DNA of 48,532 nt. It comes from Tieghemiomyces parasiticus (lineage: Eukaryota > Kickxellomycota > Dimargaritomycetes > Dimargaritales > Dimargaritaceae). The stretch lies in NCBI GenBank assembly GCA_027575765.1, contig JANBPT010000277.1, positions 1 to 48,532 on the forward strand, given 5' to 3'. Shown in pieces: positions 19,858-30,123 of the stretch (positions are counted from its first letter, which is position 1; each line of letters opens with the position of its first letter). The translations under genes were made by a program, and so were the position numbers. Below the pieces are notes generated by a model. It searched no databases. It saw only the letters and a program-made list of their open reading frames with translations, and was not told the origin of the DNA.

Positions 19858-20900
19858 TCAGGCTTGATAGATAAGGGACTCGGCCGTAATACCGGTAGCC
19901 TTCGATATCCACGCCACGGCAGGGGCTAGACGATAGTGGATGTAAGTGATATCCTCAGATTGACCACCCACGGGTTGTAGAATGGTCATAGGCAAAGAGA
20001 GAAGGGCACTCGATCCGCTATCTAGATTCGTGAAGATACCGCTGCTAGTAGCAAAATCGAAGTCGTTACCACCGGTATCCTTCTCCACGACAATCACGGC
20101 ATTGGTATCAAGTGGCACGCCGCTTTTGGTCACATCGTTGTAGACGGCAGCCGGGGCGGTTATCGCCTGAACTGCGTTGAGGGTCAGCACGCCACTGTAA
20201 GTGCCGGGCTGGGGGTAGGCCAATCCGGTAACGGGGGTCAGCGCAGCGAGGGCACGCGTGTCGATCTTGACGGAACCTACGGTGGTGTTGTAAGTCAGCG
20301 AAGAGGCGAGTTGGACCATCGCCAGATTGTTCTTAAGTGAGCAATGTAGTCAGTTTCAGGGAGGGGGTAAACTCGACGAAATGATGTTAGTATCCGCCAA
20401 CGGAGAAAGATGGAAGGCATTGGCGCTGTGTGGGCCTAAACGATCGTGGCGTGAGGTGACGCGGGTGCAACCAATGCAACCTCTTTACCAGGCTTAGGTC
20501 AAGGGGCACTTACCACTCGACTGCTATAGTTGAACTCTGAGTGCAGCACAATGCGTGAGACGGGAAGCTGTTGACGGGTCTCGTCCTGGGACGTACCCAG
20601 GATGACGGTCAGTTGGCTGGCGGGCTTGAGGGTGTAACCCGAGGGAGCTACTTGCTGACTTTGGGTGACGCAGAACCCTTGGACCAAGAGCCAGGACTTG
20701 CCAATGATAAGGGCTGAGCAGATGATTTTGCCATTGTGCAGCAGGTTGCCCATGAAGCGAAATTTAGTCGCAATCGCGACGCTGCTACCAAGGTCACGAC
20801 GCTCCAAAGTCTGGTTGTGGTCGGCAAGTACTGGGCTGGCTAGCAGTACGGCCAGGAGACCGCAGAGGAGCGCAGTCGGAAAAGTACGAAGAAGCAACAT
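19858..20900 (-). CDS. Secreted trypsin-fold (S1) homologue without catalytic triad
   Basis: 286 residues; exons 20900-20514 and 20331-19858, phase 0. Residues 1-26 are a signal peptide; a Kex2-type ERR site at 33-35 suggests a short propeptide. The S1 fold is visible: a cysteine pair at 61 and 77 spaced as Cys42-Cys58 of trypsin around SALIIGKSWLLVQGF, a VSRIVLHSEFNYSS stretch like the segment before the catalytic Asp, then NNLAMVQLASSL where enzymes have NDIALL, and a C-terminal YRLAPAVAWISKATGI like the final strand and helix. But His57 is Phe (residue 76), Asp102 is Asn (131), and the GDSGGP loop is absent. The protein cannot be a serine peptidase; it may bind a ligand or be a decoy. The intron junction is inferred. 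A TATATAAGG box lies at 21022-21030, 122 bp upstream. Confidence 0.82.
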
Positions 20901-23743
20901 GGTTGGAAACGTTAGCGGAAGATAGTACGGCCTTGCTGGTGGGGGGGTGGCAGGTAAAGTGGCGGAGGGATTAGAGACGTACTATGGGCGCTTGTCAGAC
21001 CAAAGTAAGGTACGTGCCAACCCTTATATACTGCACAGTGGTTTTCAATGGTAATTGATGCGTCCGAAGTGGAGTGGAGCCGAAGTTTTCCACAATGGTA
21101 TCTGTATTGTGATGTTCATCGTTGATTGCCAGGTCAATAGCCCGCGAGCCTTGCCGAACTCAGTGCGCGCGCATCCCTAGCGGCTAGCGTCGATCTCGTG
21201 CCTCCCCTGTTTGCACTTTTCCCGTGAACAGAATTAAATGGCTTGGCAGAAGTGTATAGCTACCAACACACCGAAGTGAGCTTCCTTATCCAATAAGAGG
21301 CGCAGCCCATCACCGAGAATGGTATGTTCCGCGGACTACAACCATCATTGACGCCGCTGTCATTTGCCCCTGGGGACTGGCTTAGCTGCCATGGCGTTAG
21401 CTAAGCCTAAACGCACCCTATCAGCACCCACAGTGTTGAACTGTTGGAGGTGAAGGGTGGGGCTGATCGGTTCTCCATATCGCTAGGGATTGTGACAATA
21501 GCTGATCACGCCCACCAGAAACAACGCCAGAGGCTGGATTTTCTACATTTAACTGCTTCTAGACCTCGTGGATTTTATTTACGATCGACAGCTACGGAGG
21601 AGCACCACTTACTTATTAGCAATGGGCCAGTAGAAACCAGGTGCACTACTGCTACCGTTTTAAGAAAATGAACAATGTCAATTCGGGGGATCAACCCAGG
21701 TCGATACCAGTGGGTTCTGAATGGAGATTTCAGTGGCAAATAATCGCTTGAAGAGCGGTCTTTTATGACTCGGGGTTGGGACGGGTGGGTCAAGGGTGGT
21801 CATCAGAGGGTCCTGACTAATTTTCTTTAAGCACCATGCCCCCTTCAGGTTTATTTCTCAGCAAGTCGACTATTAGTTAATCCACCGCTTGTAAATCAGG
21901 CCTAATTCTGCACCCCCTCCGTAGTTTCTTAGTCACCATGCCCTTTTTAAAATGGCAGTGTAGGGCGCGGTGTTCAACACGGGTGAAACCTTCGCATGCT
22001 TCAGTCTACAGCACTGGTTAGTGTGGGAAGATGGCCGCATGGTGGCTATCATTAACGCCGACTGTGATCCCAGATTGTTTTTTCTATTTTCTTGGTGAGG
22101 CCAGTCTTGGCTGTAAACCATGACTATTATAGGAAAAGGGAATGGATAAGTTAATACTGCCCTGACATCGTGAGAGTATGGCAGTGCTCTGATGGTGAGC
22201 GATTGCGCCTGTATGAACTACCCCTCAAAAACCGTGTCCTGGTAGGGTGCCGAAAAAAAAATAAACCTTCGGAATGATTGACTGGTATACCAGTGAGCTA
22301 CACGCAAATGTAGTGGGCTGCTGTGCTGTGGCTAGGATGTAGTAGGGGATAGGCACAGTGGGGTCTGTGGGGTTCGTCTCTCGGTATTGACCTTACTGAG
22401 TGGACAGGACCCACCACTGACGAACCATGGGGTTCGACGCTGATGAGGAGTTGGTCAGCTGCGGTGAGATTGGCGACCAGATGCGATTAAACATGTCGCC
22501 CTAGGCTGTCTCCAGCTGACGGGCAAATTAGACACGCTGGCCAATTATAGCTAGGCCATACTCCAAGTTTGGGTTCTGTAGGAACCAATGCAGGTGGCCA
22601 AAGATATGCTGCGAAGGGGTAATCCCCGCCGATGCCAAAGTGATGGAAATAGGCTGACGTTGGGCGAGTGTAGATCCGAGAGCAGTTTGTTTGGGATCCA
22701 TAGGCCGGGGCTTTTGCTGGATTTGCGTCTTTGTTGGACCGCCAGGCAGTTTACTTCAACCCATTACCTACTCGAACACCCCTTCCCGTTCCCCGTAGTT
22801 AGCGAGCCTGGAGGAGGACAGGTCGCCTTAACCTGTGGATCAGGTCCAGTAGGTGAAGTAGCAGCCGGCTCCTGCTTGTACCTGTCGTTTTGGAGTGGCT
22901 CAAAAAACAACGAAGTCAGTAGGTGATCTAGCTCTAGAGACGATATGGGTAGCCTCAAACGCTTTATCAACATCAGAAGATTAGGCATGCCGTTATTCCT
23001 ACGAATTAATAGGCCGGACGTAAGACAGCCTAGCTCCACACATGTGAGTCGCAGGTTTCTACGCGACGTTACATAAACTGACTCCTTCTCCTCCTACGAA
23101 TTAATGTGATGGAGGCTTTTGTCCGATTCTACCGCTAGGCTTTCACACGGAATAAAAGCACGAACGTCGCCTTCAACCCACACCGCCTACCGTGATGGTC
23201 TGGAGTGTCCAATAGATGTACACTGTCGCATCTGATACCTCATCCAGCATGCACGACCAGCTCACGAACGCTCCCAGCTGGTAGAGTCTGTAAGTGTACC
23301 CAAAGACCTACCTGAACTGCGCACCACAGCCTTTTTTAAAAGTCATATATCCTGAAGCGTGGGTTTGCTTAAACTACTATGCCTTTCCCCCCGTCGATCT
23401 GCAGTGTATTCCTACTTTAAGAGCCTCTTTTCTAAGGTTGGGAGGGTCAACTGCGGCTTATGGAGAGAGTCACGTGGCTGTAACAATCCAGGACCTACGC
23501 CCATCACCCAGGGCCGCTAGCCTTTAGTTGCTAAGCGAGGGAGTGGGGGGGGGGTGTTCTCAGTTGCCCTAATTGCTCTGCAAGCCTCCCTAGCCATGGT
23601 GTGCATGCTTTCTACCCGCCCACATGCTATGTAGTACGTCTTGGGCATTCCCTTTTACCCAGGTATCGCACTGCTTACCCTTGTCTCAATCCACCCCGTT
23701 TCTTCCCCATCTCTACATCTCTCCACTCTGACACCTTTTCACG
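20901..23743. other. Gene-poor region, no recognised gene
   Basis: 2.8 kb. It begins with the promoter of the trypsin-fold gene (TATATAAGG, minus strand, 21022-21030) and ends with the pyrimidine-rich leader of KIN17, with a CACGTG near 23472. A few open frames up to 112 codons have no protein-like features. Poly(G) and poly(A) runs occur. Confidence 0.5.
21022..21030 (-). promoter_or_regulatory. TATA box of trypsin-fold gene
   Basis: TATATAAGG on the minus strand, 122 bp before the start codon at 20900, a normal distance for a fungal TATA box plus a short leader. Confidence 0.6.
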
Positions 23744-25207
23744 ATGGGAAAAGCCGATTTTATGAGTCCAAAGGACGTTGCGAACCGCATGAAGGTAAAC
23801 AAGCGGGCGTATTTTTAAAACTTGCCAGACAGCATGGTAAAAGTTAAGAAGACCCGTCGGCAACCCGCATGCGTTGCTAACCACCTCTCTTCCAACCTCA
23901 CTGTGAAACCCTTCTCTTCCCTTGAACTTACACCACTAGGCCAAAGGCTTGCAAAAACTGCGGTTCTACTGCCAAATGTGCGAAAAGCAATGCAGGGATG
24001 CTAACGGTTTCAAGTGCCACTGCCTATCGGAAAGTCACCAGCGACAGATGGCCCTGTTTGCGGACGACCCGTCCAAGTACCTTGAGACCTTCTCGCAGAC
24101 TTTCCAGGAGGAATATGTGGCCCTGCTTGCGCGGCGATACAATACGCAGCGGGTAGCCGCCAACCAAGTGTACCAAGAACTTATCGCTGACCGGCACCAC
24201 CTGCACATGAACGCCACCAAGTGGGACACCCTGACGGATTTCGTCAAGCACCTCGGCCGCGAAGGTATCGCCCGGGTCGACGAGACGCCCCGCGGGTGGT
24301 TTGTGGCATGGGTCGATAACAGTCCCGAGGCTCTGGAGCGGCAGGTTAGTATATAACAGCAGGCCCCGATGAGGCCTTATTGACGCCGAGAATGACCGCC
24401 AGAGGGAATCGGTACAATGCCACTAACCGATAGAGAGAATGATTTGGTATGCTCTGCCGGCGAGATTACCTTGATTACTAATACCCAGTTTTTACTTCTC
24501 TTTTCACTCCCTCATCCCCTACTCTTAGGCTGCCGTTTTGAAAAAAGAACGTGGGTCCTTGAGCGACGAACAGCGCGAGCAGCGGCTGCTGCAGGAGCAA
24601 ATCGAACGCGCCCGGCAGGCCGCCGGAAGTGACACCGAGAAAGATGTAAGTCATCATTTTAGTTTGGCCTCATTCGTTGTGGGTCCCGCAATTTTCGGGG
24701 GGTTAGTATCTTTGGCGCTCTTCACCGCTTACCTTGAAACTCGATCCTAATTTTCAAGATTTATATATCCTCGGATCCCTTACCATTTAATCCACCCAGG
24801 TTTACACTGAACTCCATCGTGGTGATCCCGAGGCCAAGATTACGCTGGCCCTGAGGCTGACGGGCAAGTCAACCGATTCGGGCGCGTCCTCAGTCGTTGT
24901 GACCCCGACCGACGCTGCCAAGAGGGATGACAATCCAATGGCCCCGTCTAGTGCCGAAGGAACGGCAGTGGCCTCAGTTTCTACCACTTTGACTGCGACC
25001 AAATTCAAGTTTGGCACCACAACCAAGCCCTTCAAGAAACCCGTACTAAATAAGGGGGGCTTAAAGGCCCTAGTCCAGAACAAGGATAAGTCGGAGAGCC
25101 TAAAGCCTGCGACTACCAAAATACCCGTAGGAGGAAGTATGAAACGGAAAAGCGCTCTGGAGAGCATCATGGAAATGGAACAGGCACGAAAGGCCGCCCG
25201 GGGCTAA
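23744..25207 (+). CDS. KIN17-family DNA/RNA-binding protein
   Basis: 326-residue homologue of human KIN17 and fission yeast Rts2, a nuclear protein linked to DNA replication, repair and splicing. Exons: 23744-23794, 23940-24344, 24529-24645, 24800-25207, all phase 0. N-terminus MGKADFMSPKDVANRMKAKGLQ matches the family from its first residue. The C2H2 zinc finger uses Cys28, Cys31, His44 and His50. The winged-helix-like domain (about 51-150) includes HMNATKWDTLTDFVKHLGREG and VDETPRGWFV. A charged coiled coil follows in exons 2-3 (EQREQRLLQEQIERAR). The C-terminus is Ser/Thr/Lys-rich and ends with the KRKSALESIMEMEQ motif. The tandem SH3-like/KOW domains of animal KIN17 are absent, as in other fungi. 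Confidence 0.95.
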
Positions 25208-25517
25208 GCAGCTGGCTTACCCGTATTCAGGTCCCCTTCCCCGCTCAACGAGTTCTTTTCGTGGTCTTTTTGACACCCCATTGACGCCTGTATCATATTA
25301 AACATTTCGTCACTCACAGGTCCGTATAGATAGTCTTCCTACAGCAACCAAACCCCTTTTGCACCATATATTAAGGGGCTTCACTGCGGTCTCAGGTCTG
25401 GTAATTTTATTTTGTTGGATCTTCTAATAACCTTGATACGCCACCGCGGTGCTGAGCCTAGGCCACAGGCACATACGTTTGGGCGACATACCAACGGCCA
25501 CATTCTTAATGCCATGC

Positions 25518-26636
25518 CTACACCGACCGGTTCTCCTGGGGTAGTTTGGCGATGACCTGGTTCAGGTAGCTAGCCTTGTCGTGCTCGCCGCGGGCCTTGC
25601 AGGCGTCCCGAAGCAAGACGGCAGCCTCCTCGGTGATAAGGGGCGGGTCGAATTGGGTGGCCTCAGCGGCGGCCACAGAGGCTCGACGGTACGACTCGTC
25701 GGTGGCGGCTTGGACACAGTAGCGAATGAGGATGGAGTAGGATGTAGCGTCGTACGCTAGCTGGTAAAACTCCGGGAGGGCGAAGGCGCGGAACATGTCA
25801 TCCTGGGCGTGCTCAAACAGAGTGCGCAGCTGGTCATCACTGGCATTTGCAGCACAGGCTTGCGAGTGAACGAGCGACCGGTGGCCGTAGTGACTCATGA
25901 GGTGGTGGATATGCTTAAGCCGCGGATTGGCCCCGTAGGTGACACGGTCACTCAGGATTTTAAGGGCGAACCGGGGGCACCCGAGCTTGCAGCACTGGTA
26001 GATGAACCGGCTGGTCGCCAGCGATGTGACGGGCAAATCGGCAGCGTGCCACTGGGCCATGATTTCCGCGGCCTGGGCTGCCTCCTCCGTGGTGGTCACC
26101 ACGTTGATGAGGAGGTGTAGTTGCGTATGGGTCGGCATACAGTGCGGGACGAGGTCCTTAAGCTGTTCCGCCAAGGTGGCGTGAAGCGTCGGAAAATCGA
26201 CCCCTGTGGGGACCATGGGTTTGTAGGTGTCAGCCAGCTCCTCCGGGCTGGGTTCAACAACTGGTTCCGCGGCCTCAGTGGCGACCGTCTCCTCTACGGG
26301 TACACTCGTAGCAAGCCAGCGCGGCGATGTGATTTGGGCTGTATTGCGGGGAGGAAGAAACGGGGCGTCGAAGCAAAATGGAGATTCATGTAGGTGTGGT
26401 GGGTTCGTTAAATCCGAGGCGCTAGTAAGTCCTCCCCCGGAGATTCGACCAGGGGGGGGGTTGGGGATCGCAAGAGGTGATAAGGGAATTCAGCGGCCAG
26501 TTGATCAAAACTTACCCGTAGGGACCCATGGAGCCGTGTGGCAAGCCACGGGGACGGGCGTGCGCGCCGGGGTCGGCAGAGCCAGCCGGGATCGTGACAG
26601 AACACGGCCTAGCAGTCGGATTCGTAGTGCGTTCAT
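25518..26636 (-). CDS. Mitochondrial helical-repeat protein, possibly ribosomal (mS27/PPR-like)
   Basis: 313 residues. Exons (minus): 26636-26516 and 26338-25518, phase 1, intron 177 nt with a strong pyrimidine tract. Exon 1 encodes an Arg/Leu-rich N-terminus without acidic residues (MNALRIRLLGRVLSRSRLAL), a clear mitochondrial targeting sequence. After a Pro/Glu linker, residues from about 90 on are all helical, with repeats resembling pentatricopeptide (PPR) units: for example a helix pair ending KLGCPRFALKILSDRVTYG, and later YDATSYSILIRYC. This layout suits fungal mitoribosomal small-subunit proteins such as mS27 or a PPR translation factor. I cannot name the family. The ATG at 26216, in the same frame, would lose the targeting sequence and is less likely. 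Confidence 0.7.
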
Positions 26637-27464
26637 AGTGGGACAGCGGGTAACTAAATAATGCGGGATCGCGCGATTCGCCGACGGTACCGAAAGGGGG
26701 CGGTTTAGACAATGAAAGCGAATCAGGATAGGGTGTCAAAGGAAGGGGGAGGGGAGGGCGATACCTAGCTTAGCGATAATCTGGACTGGAAACGGGATTT
26801 ATCAGCGAATCTGTTTGATCAGCTAATGCAAAGGTCCAGGGCAGCTGCGTCTGGCTCGGCATCTGGTTGGTCACATTGTAAGGGGCGGAGTGGGCTAAGG
26901 TGCTTCTAAATTCGGGAAGCGGCAGGCTGTCGCTCAAGTCTACCAATTTGGCCCTCGACCAGCATCTCTCACACTTGGCCACAACGCACAGCTGATATTG
27001 TACATTGGTCGGCACCGGTGCGGTGCTGTTAATTAAATTAGGATGGCCGGCCTACGTGTGTGTTCAACGAGACCATAGGGAACCGCCTGTGGTGCGGCAG
27101 TAATTTTGGGCACAACTTGTTACTTCATTATTAAAGAGTACACATACTATGAAGATGGTAAGATTAGCGCTAAACGTCGGACATTTATGGCGAGAAACAT
27201 GGGGAGCGCTGTGTAGTGAAGCGAAGTTCAGATCGTATAGACAGCGGGCTTGCTATTGACGACGTACCGCAAAGCCTCACTACCTTTCTCGACACCGGCT
27301 AGACATGATGAATGTGCAATCCTCGAAGACCATCATGGATGCGGTCGATATACCAGGGTTTGTGTTTACATTAGAGAAACAGTAGGCTCAAAGTCTAGAA
27401 TAAAAACCGCCCCAACAGGCCAGGCTAGGGACGGATAATCACACGCAGTAGGCAACAGATATTC
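26637..27464. other. Intergenic region
   Basis: Promoter of the mitochondrial protein gene and 3' flank of YKT6. Nothing else was recognised. Confidence 0.5.
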
Positions 27465-28417
27465 CTACATGACGGAGCAGCACGAGTTATTCTTCTTTGC
27501 CGTTTTGTAAAACTGCTTGGACTGGAAGGACAGGGCGCCGGACTTGTCGACTAGATTGTCTAGTGTCTCCCCACGCTGTAGTACCGACTCGATGGTCTTG
27601 TGTAGCACCTCGGTGGTCTCGTCGAGCTCGCGCTGTACCCGCGTAATGGCGTCGGCGCTCTTAGGGTCTTGGTACTTCTGCAGGTACTCTTCCAGCTCCG
27701 GGAATGGGGTGCCCCCCGGAACGCGGGCGTCCTCGTGGGGGTATTTGGCTACGAAGTCGTCCAACAGCCGGCCGAGAAGGGAGAAGGCCACCCGTGAGGG
27801 ATACTCCTGGTCTGCGACCAGGATTCCGGCCAGTCCGTTGGGGGTGCTGTACGCGTAGGCCACGTACTCTGCAGGTGACAATGGAGGAGGTGCCAAGGAG
27901 TAAAGTGCAAAGGGGCGTGTAAAACAGTTAATGACAAGTCGCCGGGAGAGTGGGCCAAATGTTGCTCCGTCGCGCATGGCCGGGCTGGTCGTGTAGCTGG
28001 TATGGAATATTGGTCCGCTCTGACTTGGCCGTTGGCCCACTTACTATCCTCGTCGACGGCCTGGCGCTGCCCGGGCGAGGTGCGCTCAGCCACCGTTTGA
28101 GAGAAGAACGTCAGAAACTCCTGAATGCTGTAGCGCATAGTAGATGGGTGAGGGAAGGTAGCTTGGAGATGGTTAGCGGCTAGGGCCCATGGGTCACTCA
28201 GCAGCCCAGTCTTGGGCTATGCCCCGCTACCCTCCCTGGCACCTCCTAGGGCGGCGGCGGGGAGTGCGCTAGCCTTGACCGCCCTGGGACTACGGTAGCA
28301 GCGGTCTACTCACCTTCCCCGCTGAAAGAAGCCGTAGTCTGCCAGATGGAAGGCCGAGGCAAGGTTCTTGAACGGCTTGGCGCTGGAGTTGTAAATGACG
28401 AGGGAGAGCAGCTTCAT
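27465..28417 (-). CDS. YKT6: R-SNARE YKT6
   Basis: 196-residue prenylated R-SNARE Ykt6, which drives fusion in ER-Golgi, endosome-vacuole and autophagosome traffic. Exons (minus): 28417-28314, 28127-28045, 27868-27465; phases 2 and 1. The longin domain runs about 1-125: MKLLSLVIYNS start, FFQRGS across the first junction, QEFLTFFSQTVAERT, and GILVADQEYPSRVAF. The SNARE motif follows, VQRELDETTEVLHKTIESVLQRGETL, with the zero-layer Arg. The protein ends SCCSVM: Cys193 in the CAAX box (terminal Met predicts farnesyl) and Cys192 as palmitoylation site. Length matches the family (198-200). Confidence 0.96.
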
Positions 28418-29952
28418 TTCGGCGTCGAGGGGCAACTGTGGTGGCGTCAGCGTATATAAAACGGTACGAAGGAGATGGCGAAATGGAGGGTACGGAGAGC
28501 GTCGAAACAATGTGGGGGAGTGAGGGATAAGTGGCTACAACGGGTGGGGGCAGCGTCGAAGGAATGCAATAACTGGCCGGTAGCGTCCACGGGTGACGGT
28601 AAGCCCTCCCTTTGTAAAAGTGGCATGGGCCAGTGGGTTCATAAGGGGTTTGGGACACTCTGACTCTGTTCTCTCAACCAGCCAGTCGGGGTGCTCCACA
28701 CAGTCGTAAAAGATGGTGTGAGCTGGTGGTCTGGTGACATAGCTGGTCCGATCCCCTATGGTTCGCTCTGTTGGGCATGGGACTCCCCCTCTTTGCCTCA
28801 GGCCTACTGCCCTTGGCTGCCGGTTGAGTGTACCCGTAGGCCAAGCCTTGACCACCGCGACTTACTGAATGCTGTTTTCTCTTTCAAGGCTGTCTATATC
28901 CCCTTGTGCTGTCGCCCGGTGGCATAGTTTCCAACCACAGTCAACCGGGACCATCGTCCACAGCCTTTTTTAAGCATAGATGCTCATTTTCCTCGATGCG
29001 CCCCGCAAAAGTGCAACGCCAATGTTAAGTAAAACTAAACAGCAAAAATTGGGGTTGATCATAGCCTGCACAAACCCACCGCCAGCACTAATTAACCAAT
29101 CCCAGGATTACTGGACTATGTTAGCTAAAAAGTTCACCTACTGGAAACACTAGTTAGTAAACTAAATAATCCCTTCCTTGGTTTACTGGCCGACAATCGC
29201 CGTTCAAGTGACAAATATTAGGGAGGAATGTCCCGGGGGGGTATGTCAGTGTTTAACAGGAACAGTCGGGGCCACAAAAGCTACGTTCGACCTTAGTTGC
29301 GCACTAACGGATTAACATCGTCCTGGTGTGCAGCTTGTCCCCTGGAACAAATATCCCAGTGACCAGAACTGTGCACGGGCTGAGGGTAACCGCCCGTCCT
29401 ATTCGGAGATCACTAGGTGGCACTTCGATGGATTGGCAAGCTCTACAATGCTCGTGGAAGGGCAGCTTGGCTTCCCTCGAAGGGAGTATTTCAGAGTCCG
29501 CAAGGTAAGCCTGTAGGGTAAAGAGTCATGTGTGTAGCCTTATTTATCGCCGCACACGGATCAAATTCGGTACTGTGTTGTTCTTGTTAACTTATGGAAT
29601 ATGCTTACGAAAGCTAGCACTCATCACCAATTGGGCGTTTGTAGTGGAGGGCGGTCGTGTCAGCCTTTAATCTACCAGCATTGTAAGACAATGAAGGTAA
29701 GGCATGTTTATAATATAGGTACCGCTGAACTAATATCTACCGTTATGATTAAGGGATTTAGCTCGGTGTGGGTAGTACCACTTGTACTTGTCCTTGTCCT
29801 TATCGACACGTCTTAAAAAAACCATTAATAGAATGCCATTTGAGATTTCAACTTTTGAGGTGGCCCAGAACAAGTCATTAAACAACACCCCTTTTATCGA
29901 ATTTTGGAAATTACCCAGCATTTTATTTTAGATGATATGGTTTGTTCTAAAC
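28418..29952. other. Gene-poor region with one orphan exon-like stretch
   Basis: YKT6 promoter followed by AT-rich sequence. An exon-like open stretch lies at 29334-29504 on the plus strand, bounded by CAG and GTAAGC (57 codons); see findings. No complete gene can be built. Confidence 0.5.
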
Positions 29953-30123
29953 TTAGAAACCTATAACAGGCATTCCCAAAGTACCGCGATGGGGGGTCCG
30001 GGTGGCTTCTGCTGCCGTTTCTTGGCCTCCCTTTGTCACTTTCGAAGTAGGAGCCGCGGTAGCTGTGAATGCGGTGGATAGCGCAAACGTGACAAAAATT
30101 ACGAGCGGCGTGGTAAACTGCAT
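29953..30123 (-). CDS. Small secreted peptide
   Basis: 56-residue intronless open frame. The first 24 residues are a textbook signal peptide (MQFTTPLVIFVTFALSTA, then TATAAP); the predicted mature part is about 32 residues, basic, Thr- and Gly-rich, with no cysteine. A CTATAAGGG box on the same strand at 30199-30207 lies about 80 bp upstream of the ATG, which supports a real gene. Function unknown. The family resemblance is limited to the MQ-start and signal peptide shared with the pseudogene at 46861. Alternative: a chance open frame. Confidence 0.6.
   Translation of the reverse strand: MQFTTPLVIFVTFALSTAFTATAAPTSKVTKGGQETAAEATRTPHRGTLGMPVIGF

Noticed and set aside
22588..22926. 112-codon ATG open frame in the gene-poor region
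   Set aside because: No domain, signal peptide or typical composition, and no splice context; likely chance.
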